In this document: positions 49,201-58,872 of the stretch, one piece after another
Position numbering within the stretch: position 1 is the first letter of the stretch
How the letters are laid out: each line of letters starts with the position of its first letter
Source of the DNA: Caenorhabditis remanei
Lineage: Eukaryota; Nematoda; Chromadorea; Rhabditida; Rhabditidae
Assembly (NCBI RefSeq): GCF_010183535.1
Contig: NW_026526027.1
Location: forward strand, 88,794 to 152,793
Direction: 5' to 3'
DNA length: 64,000 nt
The notes under the pieces: generated by a model
Databases searched by the model: none
What the model was told of the DNA's origin: nothing
The model's input: the letters and a program-made list of their open reading frames with translations, nothing else
Made by a program: the position numbers and the translations under genes

Positions 49201-52200
49201 GCGCATCGTAGAAGACACACAATTGGGGATAATAACTCACCCAAGTCCCCTACCTGGAGCCCTCCAACAAACCAGAACTCCCGATGAGGAGGTTTCGGTT
49301 TATCACATTGAAGCAGACGAGTCATATATCCACACATCAGATATCCACACCTATGACCACCAAACACACCAGATGATAGACATCACAGATTCGGCACACA
49401 TCACCAACGCACAACTCGATCGCTTACTTGAGCAATCTTGGCGACTCGAAGTACTGGGAGTAGAGCCCCCAACGGCCATTCTACGAAAAGAACAGCATGA
49501 CCAAGATCTGATAAACAAGTACAAAGCAACCGCTATCTTTGACGAAAAAGACAAGATGCTATATGTACAATTTCCATTTAATGGTAAAGAGATTACACTC
49601 AATGACAACTACCTAGTGGCGGTAAAACGCCTGATATCACTGGTAGGAACACAGCTCGCTGCTGCCAAAGATAGAGAAGACTACAACAACATCATACAAC
49701 AACAATTGAGGTCTGGTATTATTGAATTAGTGCCACAAAATGAGCAACACATTGGCCCACACTACTATATACCACATAGGGTGGTTATAAACCAGATTCT
49801 CAGACCACAAAACTCCGGATCGTTCTAGACGCATCGTCCCATATGAAAAACGAACTATCACTAAACCAGTGCATCCACCCAGGCCCATCGATCCTGAAAT
49901 CGATCCTGGGAATCCTATTCAGGTCACGGACAAAACCGTACATTATGATAGCGGACCTGGAAAAAGCATTCCATCAAGTGCGGGTTCAACCACAACACAG
50001 AAATGTCACCAAATTTCTATGGCTCGAAGATCATACAAAGCCACCTACACCAGACAATCTCGTCACTTATCGATTCACAAGATTGCCCTTCGGCATCACA
50101 GCATCACCGTTCTTACTGGGAGTCACCATTACCCGGTACATGGAACTGAATCCACATCCAATCCACGACAAGATCAAGGAAAATCTATATGTGGATAATG
50201 TTATGTTCACACCCGACACCGTAGAGGAACTCCTATCGGACTATCATGACTCTACAAGCACATTCTCAGCCATGCACATGCGGCTGAGAGAATTTCTCTG
50301 CAACAGCAAGGAAGTCATGAATATCATTCCGAAAGAAGACCGAGCAAATAGTACTCAAGCAAAGCTCCTAGGTCACCTCTGGGACGCAGAGAATGATACC
50401 ATCACCATCAAGATAGCCCAACCACCATCTGGTATTCCCACCAAACGTCAACTTGCGTCGTTTATAGCATCAACATACGATCCACAAGGATTATTGTCTC
50501 CGATGGTCGTACAATGCAAGTCCTTGATGGCAAAAGTCTGGAAATCAAAAACAAAGTGGCGCGATCCATTACCAGCCCATCTGCTTCCCGATTGGGAGAA
50601 AATCAGAGTAGCAATCACAGACAAGTCATACACGATTCCCAGAAGAATCACTCCGACACACGGACACTTTAAAACTTCCCTCATTATGTTTCTGACGCGT
50701 CCAAAGACCACTATGCTACATGCGCATATCTTCATTTCGAGCGTCCAGACAACACTACACAAGTACAACTCTTATTCTCAAAGACACGCATCAGACCAAT
50801 CAACAATGAACACCTTACCATTCCACGAATGGAGCTCCTAGGAGTTCTCACAGCAGCTCACGCGGCTTACACAATAATCACGGAGATAAACATTCCACTT
50901 TCGTCACTCACGTTTTTCTGCGACAACACCGCCGTTCTGAACTGGGTTACACATAAAAACCCTTCAGACAAATGGGTAACTAACAGAATCCGATCCATCA
51001 CAGAACTGGAAACGGAATTCACAAAAAAACAGCTGCCACCCACGTTTAGATACGTTCCAACTGACCAAAACCCGGCAGACATTGCTTCACGAGGAGCCAC
51101 GTTACAACAAATTAAAGAAAGCAAAATCTGGAATCATGGTCCAGATTTCCTCCTCTTAGATCGCACGTTCTGGCCGAAATCTCTGGAACAATCACCAGCA
51201 GATCCAAAAGAGTTTCACTGTTACACGCTAGACGTCTCACCCGCACCATTCCCACCACACGTGGGGTTACCATACGACAACTCTCTAAGCGAGTACGAAT
51301 CCATCGTTCCTTACAACAGAACCAACAGCTTAGTAAAACTAGTATCTATCGTCCAAAAGGTAATGCGATGGATACACACCGTCGTGAAAAAACGAAACGA
51401 ACGGTACCCACACAGCCCCTACCTTTGGGAAACATCACATCTGAAGCAATTTGCACTAGCAAGAATCAGTACGAACGAAGTACAGCAACGGATGATTGCT
51501 CACAAGTTCATCATAATCGACCACTATGCCGACGCCAAGCGCAAACTAAATGTAGACGTCCCAACATCACATCAATTTCGTAAGACGAGGACGGCGTCTA
51601 CTTATACCACAACACATACGTTAACAAGAAGCATCCAAACATGCCCAAATCGCTTACGTACATAATACACAAACACCGACTAGCAACACTGATCGCGTTA
51701 GATTCACACATAAGTCTGCTGCATCAAGGCCCGAAAGACATGGCCACAGACATACAACAAAGGTACTGGATCAAACGAATCACAGGCTTAACACGGTCGG
51801 TTCGCAAAGGGTGCACCACCTGCAAAAGACGCCACGGAAGGCCATACTTTTACCCATTCGCAACGAGTCTGCCAACCGTACGCACCCAATCATGCCGCCC
51901 ATTTCAACACACCGGGTTGGACTACTTTGGTCCAATCGGGTACAAAACAGACACCGGTCACCAGGGAAATTATGGTGCATGCTCAACACCTGCTTGGTGA
52001 CGAGAGCAATTCATCTGGAAGCCGTAACAGACAACACAACGTCAAGTTTTCTCCTCGCAATGAGAAGATTTGTAGGCCGCAGAGGTTCCCCTAGAACAAT
52101 TATATCCGACAACGCACCGTCATTCACACTAGGATACACTATGATCAATGCTGACATCAACACACTGATCAATTCAAGTCAGACACTAACTTCGTATCTA

Positions 52201-55200
52201 GCACTCCAAAGAAATCGAGGTAAAACACAATTACACCGTTCGCTCCATGGCAGGGAGGAGTATATGAAAGGATCGTGGCCATAGTAAAAAACATGTTCTA
52301 CAAACACATAGGCCGACTCCAACTGTCATTCTTGGAAGTAGAAACACTTCTAGTGGAATGCGAAGGAATCATTAACAGCCGACCAATCACGGCAAATCCC
52401 ATCAGCATTTCGGATTCTGAAGCAATTCGTCCGATTGATTTTATCAGTCCACAAGCACGACTTTCGTTCCCAAATCACCTGGAACATGCTCCAGGGACTC
52501 AAATTGGCATCACCGAAAAACAAACACGCGAGTACCTGAAACACCTCGACAATATTCGACTCCAACTATGGGACCAATTTTACAATTCCATGTACACAAG
52601 CAATCTGGCTCCGACATACAAACCACACTCACACTGTACAGTCTCCCCGAAACGGGACCACGTCGTTCTAGTACACACTCCAAATGTTCCACGCTACCGA
52701 TGGCCACTGGCTAGAATCACGGAACTGATCACATCAAAGGATGGCGCAGTAGAATCAGTAATCTTGAAGTGTAAAAACAAGCTAATTGAACGTGCCATCA
52801 ACCAACTAATACCACTAGAATTGTCTAATGACGATTCTCCACTGGCTTTGGATCACACCAGTGCTACGAGCACCTCTCGCCGGCCCCCAGTGTCGCGGAA
52901 TTAATGAGGTCTTAATTCACGACCTCACCAAACACATCAAAGCCACACCGAATCCCTCACCGATTCCCATATCTTATAAAGGAGAACACACTTTATTATC
53001 CAATACTCTATCCCGAACTACGTGACCCGTGACCCTCCCTCCTTGGACTTCTCCATTCTGCCATCCCGTGGTACTTCCGTGACCTTGACCTCCGATGTCC
53101 CGCCGATAACGATCTGCCCTACTTTCGTCTGCATAAAAGGAGCCGGAAAGCCAGTCCAAACCACTCTTGCTCTCTCAGAGCCTCATCAACTCTACCTACC
53201 TCCTGCTCAACCCACTGCGTGCCAATGTCTGAACTCCTGCGACGGATCCCCCGGCTGACGGACACCCGATGGAGATCGACCCCGTGTTCCCACCACCAAA
53301 GACTGCGGAGAAGGCGCCGTCCAAGAATCCTATCGGTTAGTAGTCATTGTGTTAATAAAGTTGTGATCTGTTTACTATTGTTCTCGCCATTCTCGCCAGC
53401 CGTCTGATAGACGGCGGCACATCCCTTAGTTATATACAATCCAAAGATCCTTATATTAGTTATATACACACCCATGAGAGTTTAGAAATCCTATACATAA
53501 TTTCATCATCGCCTTTTTTCACTGTTAACTAGAGACAATGGGGAAAGCTATCAACATGGGGAGTATAACTAACTTTCCCTCGTTGTTGTTAGCAAAACCG
53601 TTTGTAATACATTTTTATTTGTTTTTTTTAATTAGCCTAACAAGAAAAGTCTTCGGAGACGCTACTTTTAAACGACCTATAAATTTGGTTAGAGGTATTT
53701 TCGACCACAAGAAGTCCATTTCTGCTGTCAAAACCTGCTAAATGTCTATGAGAGCCGAATTATGAGCTTTGAAACTTTTCATATGGATAAGCATTTTCAT
53801 GTGAAATTCCAAATCGGCGGTATATACGCCACCGCGGTTTCATTCCTGTTCCCCAGCGGTTCACCTGTGCTGGTACAAAAATAAGAATATCTTGCGTATA
53901 TTACGGGTGGATTTTTAATTCCATGTGAAAAAGCTTATCCATATGAAAAGTTTCAGATCTCATATCTCGGCTCTCATAGACATTTAGCAGGTTTTGACTG
54001 CAGAAATGGACTCACTGTGGTCGGAAACATCAATAAGGAAATTGATAGGTCGTTTGAAAGTAGCGAAAGTAGCGTCTTCAAAGACTTCCCTTGTAAGAAA
54101 AATGCAAAAATCAAGAAAGCATGCGTGATAATCGGTTGCATCACAAAACTGGCGTTTGGGTGAAAATACGAAGCACACTGAAAAGACCTCCAAACATTTA
54201 TGCAACCTTATGGAGAATTCTAAACTCTTTTGTAACCTGTAAGTTCATATGAGACCTGTCACATGGTGCCAGAAAACGACAAAAGGTATCAAAATTCTAC
54301 CGATTACCCGCTTTTTTTATTATGGTAGAACGTATTGGTATGTTACAATAAAGTTTTTTTCCAGAGGCAAAAGAGCGAGACATTCAAGCAAGAGCTCGAA
54401 ATGAGTCCACCAGCTCGATGATTGTTCCAAGGGTTGCATTCCCATTGCAATCAATCAAAATGATGTGCCAGCAAATTGTAAATGGAATGGATCATTTGGA
54501 GAATCTCAAAGTTTACCACTTGGACCTGAAGACAGCAAACATTTACTTCACGGAAAACGAAGAATTTCAACTTGATTTCTCCGACAACTCGCATTCTCTG
54601 ATTCAATTATCAGATGTTACAATTCAAATCGGAGATTTCGGAGTGTGTCGCTTTCATGAAGTCGATGGAGCTGCGACAGTACCAAGAATCGTGCAAACTC
54701 AATTCTACCGAGCTCCTGAAATTCTTCTAGGTAAGTGAATCGTTCTTACCGCTTCATAAACGAGAATTCCATGTTTCCAATAAACAGTTCACATGTTTCA
54801 GGACTGCCATACGATACAAAGGCAGACGTCTGGTCTTTCGGCGCTGTGGCTGCTGAATTGTACACCGGAGAGTTTTTGTTTCCCGGTGCGGTCGGCCCAG
54901 ACTCAGAAGTTTCGCAGTTTCAAAAAATTCTGACGGTCACTAACACACGAATGCCGCGTGAGATGATGAAAAAACAGAAAAATATGGGTAAGCAGTTCAA
55001 ACTAATGAGAAGAGAACCGGAAAACTAGACAACAACTATCATTTTGCAAATCTGAAAAATGTTTTTTCGAGTAGCTGGTTTTCATCAATTAGAGTTTCTT
55101 TTTAGATCATCAAGAATCGGTGGAAACGTCCATGCGTATCTGAAGAGATCTGCCTCATCTTCTTCTTCAACACAAGGACTTCTGCAACTGAAAAGATCGG

Positions 55201-55304
55201 ATGAAGCAAAGGCTTTGATCTCAATGCTCACGTCTGTTCTCATTCTCAACCCGGACAGCCGCCCTTCATTCAAGAAGATCAAAAAGAACAAATTTCTAGT
55301 CTAA
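43298..55304 (+). CDS. CMGC-like protein kinase with RNA Pol II CTD-like repeats, split by a retrotransposon
   Basis: Seven exons (43298-43724, 43768-43829, 43877-43957, 44148-44292, 54365-54730, 54802-54987, 55072-55304) total exactly 1,500 nt, giving 499 residues. Residues 13-120 hold a 46-residue repeat (2.3 copies) with SPTSPRYTPTSPGYSD, close to the YSPTSPS heptads of the Pol II CTD. The kinase domain has the Gly loop GKGEYGVV (150-157), K171, and a helix-C Glu at 186 or 188. It also has HLDLKTANI (290-298, Leu for the usual Arg of HRD), DFG (329-331) and RAPE (354-357), then DVWSFG. Catalytic Lys, both Asp and Asn are kept, so activity is plausible. The APE-region FYRAPEILLG and LYTGEFLFPG suggest the CMGC group, nearest by eye to the DYRK/PRP4/SRPK branch. 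Intron 4 is 10,072 bp and holds the sense-oriented BEL/Pao element, whose poly(A) signals could truncate the transcript. Confidence 0.85.
43334..43630 (+). repeat. In-frame 138-bp coding repeat in the kinase
   Basis: Two full and one partial copy of a 138-bp (46-codon) unit encode TPTSPxYSD...EDRSE..IRNTVPSSSARPTL...ARYHSPTSPR. The copies are nearly identical, indicating recent unequal exchange or conversion. Confidence 0.85.
44440..44973 (+). repeat. 5' LTR
   Basis: Within the LTR are TATAAA (44525-44530), an ATG opening an exon (44775), a GTTAGT donor (44887) and AATAAA (44905-44910). This order implies a long R region that contains the exon, with U3 ending near 44555. It differs from the 3' LTR by five one-base indels and no substitution. 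Confidence 0.9.
44775..45619 (+). CDS. Spliced LTR-initiated zinc-knuckle protein of the retrotransposon
   Basis: Exon 1 (44775-44886) starts at an ATG inside the 5' LTR and encodes a Pro-rich leader (MSGTPATDPPADGH...). It ends at a GTTAGT donor. Exon 2 (45156-45619) follows a TTTCTTTCAG acceptor. Phases fit (1 plus 2), giving 191 residues. Exon 2 encodes APQAPKEPRK, a short coiled coil (LVEKLEEVDKKLDIW), then three CX2CX3-4HX4C knuckles: CIFCHGQHTANSC, CRHCGSVHHLPSKC and CWTCGDAHLSAMC. The Ser/Thr-rich tail ends at TAA. Splicing would remove the primer binding site, so the product would come from a subgenomic mRNA. The role is probably RNA binding, as nucleocapsid or accessory factor. In the 3' LTR the same exon has a one-base deletion. 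Confidence 0.6.
44974..44990 (+). other. Primer binding site, tRNA-Gly-like
   Basis: TGGTGCATCGACCGTGG directly abuts the LTR. The first ten bases complement the 3' end (CGATGCACCA) expected for nematode tRNA-Gly(GCC), from memory of that tRNA. The next bases agree with one mismatch. Confidence 0.55.
45620..46335. other. Retrotransposon non-coding spacer
   Basis: Between the zinc-knuckle ORF and Gag. No substantial frame is open on the + strand. A TTTCAG acceptor (46347-46352) just inside the Gag frame could serve a second spliced mRNA. Confidence 0.45.
46336..48486 (+). CDS. Retrotransposon Gag
   Basis: A 716-residue uninterrupted frame. The first 60 residues are Lys/Ser-rich, then a helical segment (about 60-160) and a Pro/Thr-rich linker. 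A DUF1759-like core starts at about 423 (LKPFSGAPEHYSLFITRF) and includes LLEGESKELI. Two zinc knuckles close it: CTFCHKDHAACDC from about 647, and a CX2CX4HX4C CYNCFRNTHTVKNC from 676. The true start is uncertain, since the first 50 codons could be replaced by a spliced leader through the acceptor at 46352. Confidence 0.8.
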   Translation: MVKHFRPTLDPSWIYFSSQQQSFKKSSGKSGKSKKSKSSSSSAKQKASWINLGPAKKKFTDRAKKTARLIKKVQSTLNDPHQPNTVGSLQANHQKLSNQCLQLKQSDSEALELVLQHPALSSNSQTRIKNVLELCNHIKEREYPTLIKELEDLLKQIEAMLQDLVQTQPLASKRTTNDIPIHNHLDASGMHSITSTHTDNSRTSANFQDPHQEEQKHQPPTTTNTGGHSSTEPKGPVLSKIQPDPVPVEPIVSTSDLSPRTATHCPTTDNALPPPKAYSEIEAMFSKFSKLIQTEITQRFDATIQKMDGKIGRCAETQDALFQSLQAMRTNLEIVQDQMEQQQTPNRFDQSLESIDAPLRGQDTTQWCLSSQSTKAQNNSNSAQAKLELPDYTEPVVQSPSPVRHSPTTPHGGYTADINTILNTLKPFSGAPEHYSLFITRFNSLVHNNPAIDIIMKQNILISLLEGESKELITSDDLSEWAYNDLRTNLEDVYNTKFDRRKQLIETYRDLPFHQTEFDQMNRDVMKHICTTNSLQKYGISINDPFLIDSFVDKLPSRIMQPVIKNIRNKTPSFMDVANLVRSLISEHRAVDEAEKRKKNRTQVNEVCTAEINKISTPSSAPARQNYRQNKGHHPTTTISKWRSAPCTFCHKDHAACDCKLPPTEKRNSIMQQHLCYNCFRNTHTVKNCTSKLSATDATASTIQPSVRRQITVTLQ
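48538..49053 (+). pseudogene. Pol fragment: aspartic protease, N-terminal half
   Basis: Residues near the middle read ALVDSGATTSII, the DSG/A active-site loop of a retropepsin, preceded by FLQLITPSGTRI. The frame is offset from Gag and breaks again before the second half of the protease, which continues in the next frame. Confidence 0.75.
49028..49828 (+). pseudogene. Pol fragment: protease C-terminal half and pre-RT region
   Basis: It begins with the flap-distal protease part; PIDLIIGNNVL is the usual closing motif. The acidic YHIEADE and TILRKEQ-type linker follows, with the KEITLNDNYLVAVKRL block typical just before a BEL/Pao reverse transcriptase. It overlaps its neighbour by 26 nt in another frame. 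Confidence 0.7.
49843..50841 (+). pseudogene. Pol fragment: reverse transcriptase
   Basis: It contains DLEKAFHQVRV (first catalytic Asp block), RLPFGITASPF and NLYVDNVMF. YVDN in place of YxDD is characteristic of BEL/Pao. The segment ends in an A17-like region with PKEDRANSTQAKLLGHLW. A frame change occurs before the RNase H part. Confidence 0.85.
50829..51665 (+). pseudogene. Pol fragment: RNase H-like region and integrase start
   Basis: MELLGVLTAAHAAY and FFCDNTAVLNWV supply the RNase H-like acidic residues; YVPTDQNPADIASRG follows, the standard BEL/Pao join. The frame ends within the integrase N-terminal region. Confidence 0.75.
51641..52284 (+). pseudogene. Pol fragment: integrase zinc domain and catalytic core, two frames
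   Basis: The first frame (to 52000) has the HHCC zinc element, ending CTTCKR, and the first catalytic Asp in HTGLDYFGP. The second (51811-52284) has TRAIHLEAVTDNT and the second Asp in IISDNAPSF. A frame change separates them near 51960. Confidence 0.75.
52275..52904 (+). pseudogene. Pol fragment: integrase C-terminal end and DUF5641-like region
   Basis: The catalytic Glu region (GGVYE) lies just upstream at about 52255-52270 in another frame. This frame has ECEGIINSRPIT, IRPIDFISP, then a DUF5641-like stretch (PRYRWPLARITEL, RAINQLIPLEL). It stops 14 nt into the 3' LTR (52904). Confidence 0.75.
52891..53421 (+). repeat. 3' LTR
   Basis: 531 bp, ends TG...CA. The sequence just before it (CGCCGGCCCCCAG) is not purine-rich, so no ordinary polypurine tract is visible. 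Confidence 0.9.
53427..53638. other. Kinase intron remainder
   Basis: Short intron sequence between the retrotransposon and the next palindromic element. TTATATACA words occur twice, at about 53430 and 53460. Confidence 0.4.
53639..54096. mobile_element. Palindromic element in the same kinase intron
   Basis: Arms share GGAGACGCTACTTT (or GAAGACGCTACTTT on the other strand), AACGACCTAT, ATGTCTATGAGAGCCGA, AACTTTTCATATGGATAAGC and ATTCCATGTGAAA in inverted order. The right arm has a short duplication of GTAGCGAAA. Frames of about 70 residues in both arms are shadows. A related fragment lies at 38517-38600. Confidence 0.75.
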
Positions 55305-56002
55305 ACCTCTCCTATATTCTACCTCCTACGGTACATATTTTTTCTTTATTTCTTGTTCCGAATTGCTTCTAAAGTTTTCTATTCTTTACACGAATACCTG
55401 TTATGATTCCTGTCTGACACTTAATTCTCCATTTTTCCATCCGTTTTCTGAAATACCAGTATTTTTACCCCATCTGCTGTCAAATCTTCTGATTCCTCAT
55501 TCGAACACTTTTTAATGTTACAGCTTTCAATTTCCACTCAACCAGTTCCGTCTCATACATACCTTATTGATGTCTTATTTCTCTTTTCATAAAATTGTTT
55601 AGAGCAATGATAAACAGCTTTGTCGAAAAAAAAACTGGAAAGTCAAAATTAAAGAACATATATTTTTGATCAGAATCCATTGTATTTTAAAATAGAAAAA
55701 TGCAGTGACAATTTTTCTAACTGATTTCCAATTATCGCAAATATTGAAAAGTTGACAGATCGCACATTTAGGCACGGCGTCAAACTTCTACATTTGCAAT
55801 GCAAATTCAAATAAAATAGATCAATTTTGATTGAAAAAGTGGTATTTTCAATTTTTTACCCGCGAAATTAGTGTAAATAGAACTGAAACCGTTCCCTGAT
55901 CTTGCAGGATAATGAGTGGGCGTTCCCGAAGATCAGTGGCGCGTCTTTTACGCGTCGGCAAAAAATGTCGGAAATTTTTTATTCCGATATTATTGTCGCA
56001 AC
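55305..56002. other. Kinase 3' flank
   Basis: AT-rich with several T-rich stretches; no gene seen. Confidence 0.5.
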
Positions 56003-56113
56003 AAAAAAGTTCCGACATTTTTTCCCCCTCGGTGTTTGCGGACTCAAGCCAAAATTTGATAATTTTGGCTTGAGTCCGCAAACACCGACGAGGAAAAAAT
56101 GTCGGAACTTTTT
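56003..56113. repeat. Near-perfect hairpin, arms about 53 nt
   Basis: Left arm AAAAAAGTTCCGACATTTTT...CGGTGTTTGCGGACTC..., loop of about four bases (TGAT), then the complement. The inner 28 bp of stem are perfect; outside, one C/A difference and a small bulge. Further weak pairing extends outward with CGATATTAT/CGATAATAT. The 111-residue frame across it is a shadow. Confidence 0.85.
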
Positions 56114-56285
56114 AATTTCGATAATATGTGAAGAATTAATATTGATTTTCGATATTCTTACTCATTCAAAACGGTGTGTCAAATTATGGAACATATCATA
56201 TGTTGCGCAGAAGAACGTTGAGAGCAACGGTAAATGACGAACACCCAAGAAAGAGTTGCTAAGTTTTTCACTTTCATTCACTTTT

Positions 56286-56592
56286 GGTCTTTGAGAAAAA
56301 TCTATAGAGAGATGTGAATATTTTCGTAATAGTACGAAGGAATGATTTATACAAGCAACAGCCTTGTGATTTATAAAAGTAACGGAACATTTGCTAAATT
56401 TTACGTTATTCAAAATGTACAAGGGTTAATATATGAAAATTTATATAATATGTGAATTTTTCATAAATTATCTTAACTGTCACTCTCTATTTCACAGCCC
56501 GACTAGCACAACCTTGCTAGATAAGTATTTAACGTAAGATACCTTATATGGAAAAATTAATTTTGATTTTCGCGTTCCTTATCTCACGCAGA
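56286..56592 (+). repeat. Direct repeat, copy 1 of 307 bp
   Basis: It matches 57262-57567 with only a few differences (for example CCTTGTG against CCTAGTG, and one extra A in ACGTAAGATACC). Contains CTATAGAGAGATGTGAATAT and TTGATTTTCGCGTTCCTTAT. Confidence 0.85.
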
Positions 56593-57261
56593 GAAATCTA
56601 TCAGATGACTCATTTCCCCCTCTGTTATATTTTTTTGCGCGCACTTGTAAAAATGTGCCGAGCTAGTATAACAAAGATGACTTTTTAGGCAGTGATTCAA
56701 CTGAAGAGAACCCAAAAGAGAGAAAGAAAGCAAAGTAAAGAAAAAGCTTCCTTCAAAAAGACCACAGAAGTTGCTGAAGACAGTAGTGAAGGCGGAACTG
56801 GGCTGGAACCAGCTTTAAAGTAGCTTTGAAAAACACTGTACCTTATCCGGAGAGGCCCTCAGGATCGGTTAGGTTTCAGCATTCTTGCAACTAGGCATAT
56901 ATAAAAATTGATTTTCTTTCAAAAAATTTTTCTTCAAAATAGTCGAATTTTTTACTTAGTCTCTGAATATCGATAAAAACTCAAGTACAAAAAGAATTTT
57001 TGACTATTGTTGAAAAAATGTCGAAAATATTCAAAACAATTTCTGAAAAAATAGTGCACATTTTTGACCGGTTCGGGCCTGGCCAAAAAGAAAAACAATA
57101 AGGAAACAGCTGAGTGTATGTGAATGAGAAGGGTATTAGGTCAGTGAAGGACACAGCTTCTCTTTCTTTTGTGTACGTTATTTACAATCGTTCTTGTGGG
57201 CAATAGATGTCTTATAATAGGAATCATTGTTCTCAGTAACACAAAAGTCAATAATAATTTC

Positions 57262-57567
57262 GGTCTTTGGGAAAAATCTATAGAGAGATGTGAATATTTT
57301 CGTAATAGTACGAAGGAATGATTTATACAAGCAACAGCCTAGTGATTTATAAAAGTAACGGAACATTTGCTAAATTTTACGTTATTCAAAATGTACAAGG
57401 GTTAATATATGAAAATTTATATAATATGTGAATTTTTCATAAATTATCTTAACTGTCACTCTCTATTTCACAGCCCGACTAGCACAACCTTGCTAGATAA
57501 GTATTTAACGTAGATACCTTATATGGAAAAATTAATTTTGATTTTCGCGTTCCTTATCTCACGCAGA
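57262..57567 (+). repeat. Direct repeat, copy 2
   Basis: Near-identical to 56286-56592. Its left half also belongs to the left arm of the 56640-58872 inverted repeat. Confidence 0.85.
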
Positions 57568-57720
57568 ACGCTGTGTCCAGATATGTGACATCTGTTGCGC
57601 AGAAGAGCGGTTGTAACAACGGAACACGCGGGAAAGAGCAGTTGAGTCTTTCAGTGACCCAGTCCCTTCTTATTCTCATCCACCCAGACAATCATTTTCC
57701 CGTCTCCTCATCTGCGTTTC
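57568..57720. repeat. Dispersed repeat, best copy
   Basis: GACATCTGTTGCGCAGAAGA followed by CGCGGGAAAGAGCAGTTGAG, GACCCAGTCCCTTCTTATTC and CATCCACCCAGAC. Related copies lie at 56180-56240, 61815-61970 and 62345-62480. Confidence 0.7.
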
Positions 57721-58872
57721 AGTTATTCCAAAAAGTGCGCCACTTGAGAGAACTCAGATCACTCAGAGGTTTTAGGTGTCATCAATAGGCTTCGGAGTTT
57801 TGCAGATCCCCATTCATGCTCTCATTTATCGATTTTTCTTTTATGCCCATTGGCTTTGCAAGTTCTACCAATTTCCAAAGAAAACTAATTCTCTCAACTC
57901 GAAAGGAAGGGAGAATTATTTGTTTCCTTAGGAAGGGTAATCTAGTATGAGTAGACGGGCAACGCTTAAAAAGCGCATAGACTTTCATACAAAAAAGGTC
58001 CCGTCGCGACAGCCTCCCATGCTATGCGCGGGCCGGTCATCAGCTTCTCACTCTACGTGCCCGTTAACGAATTCTACGTGTCCGTTAACGTCATGATCAG
58101 TGGTTAATTTTTTTTATATATTAACCCTTGTACTTTTTGAATAACGTAAACTTTAGCAAATGTTCCGTTGCTTTTATAAATCATTCCTTCGTACTATTAC
58201 GAAAATATTCACATTTCTCTATAGATTTTTCCCAAAGACCGAAATTATTATTGACTTTTGTGTTACTGAGAACAATGATTCCTATTATAAGACATCTATT
58301 GCCCACAAGAACGATTGTAAATAACGTACACAAAAGAAAGAGAAGCTGTGTCCTTCACTGACCTAATACCCTTCTCATTCACATACACTCAGCTGTTTCC
58401 TTATTGTTTTTCTTTTTGGCCAGGCCCGAACCGGTCAAAAATGTGCACTATTTTTTCAGAAATTGTTTTGAATATTTTCGACATTTTTTCAACAATAGTC
58501 AAAAATTCTTTTGTACTTGAGTTTTTATCGATATTCAGAGACTAAGTAAAAATTCGACTATTTTGAAGAAAAATTTTTTGAAAGAAATCAATTTTTATAA
58601 TATGCCTAGTTGCAAGAATGCTGAAACCTAACCGATCCTGAGGGCCTCTCCGGATAAGGTACAGTGTTTTTCAAAGCTACTTTAAAGCTGGTTCCAGCCC
58701 AGTTCCGCCTTCACTACTGTCTTCAGCAACTTCTGTGGTCTTTTTGAAGGAAGCTTTTCTTTACTTTGCTTTCTTTCTCTCTTTTGGGTTCTCTTCAGTT
58801 GAATCACTGCCTAAAAAGTCATCTTTGTTATACTAGCTCGGCACATTTTTTACAAGTGCGCGCAAAAATATC

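Larger units (their letters stand above)
44440..53421 (+). mobile_element. BEL/Pao LTR retrotransposon, 8,982 bp
   Basis: Two LTRs (534 and 531 bp) start TGTCGCGG and end GGCGGCACA. A perfect 5-bp target duplication TCCCT lies at 44435-44439 and 53422-53426. The domain order is zinc-knuckle ORF, Gag (DUF1759-like and CCHC), aspartic protease, reverse transcriptase with YVDN, RNase H-like region, integrase with HHCC and DDE, and a DUF5641-like end. This order and the YVDN box place it in BEL/Pao. No env-like frame is seen. It lies in the kinase intron, same strand. Pol is split over at least six frames, so as written the copy is not intact. Confidence 0.9.
56640..58872. mobile_element. Long inverted repeat, arms about 760 bp
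   Basis: The left arm (about 56640-57410) and right arm (about 58113-58872) are inverted copies, from GCGCGCACTTGT at the outer ends to ACAAGGGTTAATATA at the inner ends. In between they share CGATCCTGAGGGCCTCTCCG and GGCCCGAACCGGTCAAAAAT (complement on the left). The central 700 bp differs. No transposase frame. Outer target duplications were not resolved. Confidence 0.75.

Noticed and set aside
55848..56237. Frames of 77 and 111 residues around 56 kb
   Set aside because: Both read through the hairpin and have mirrored composition.
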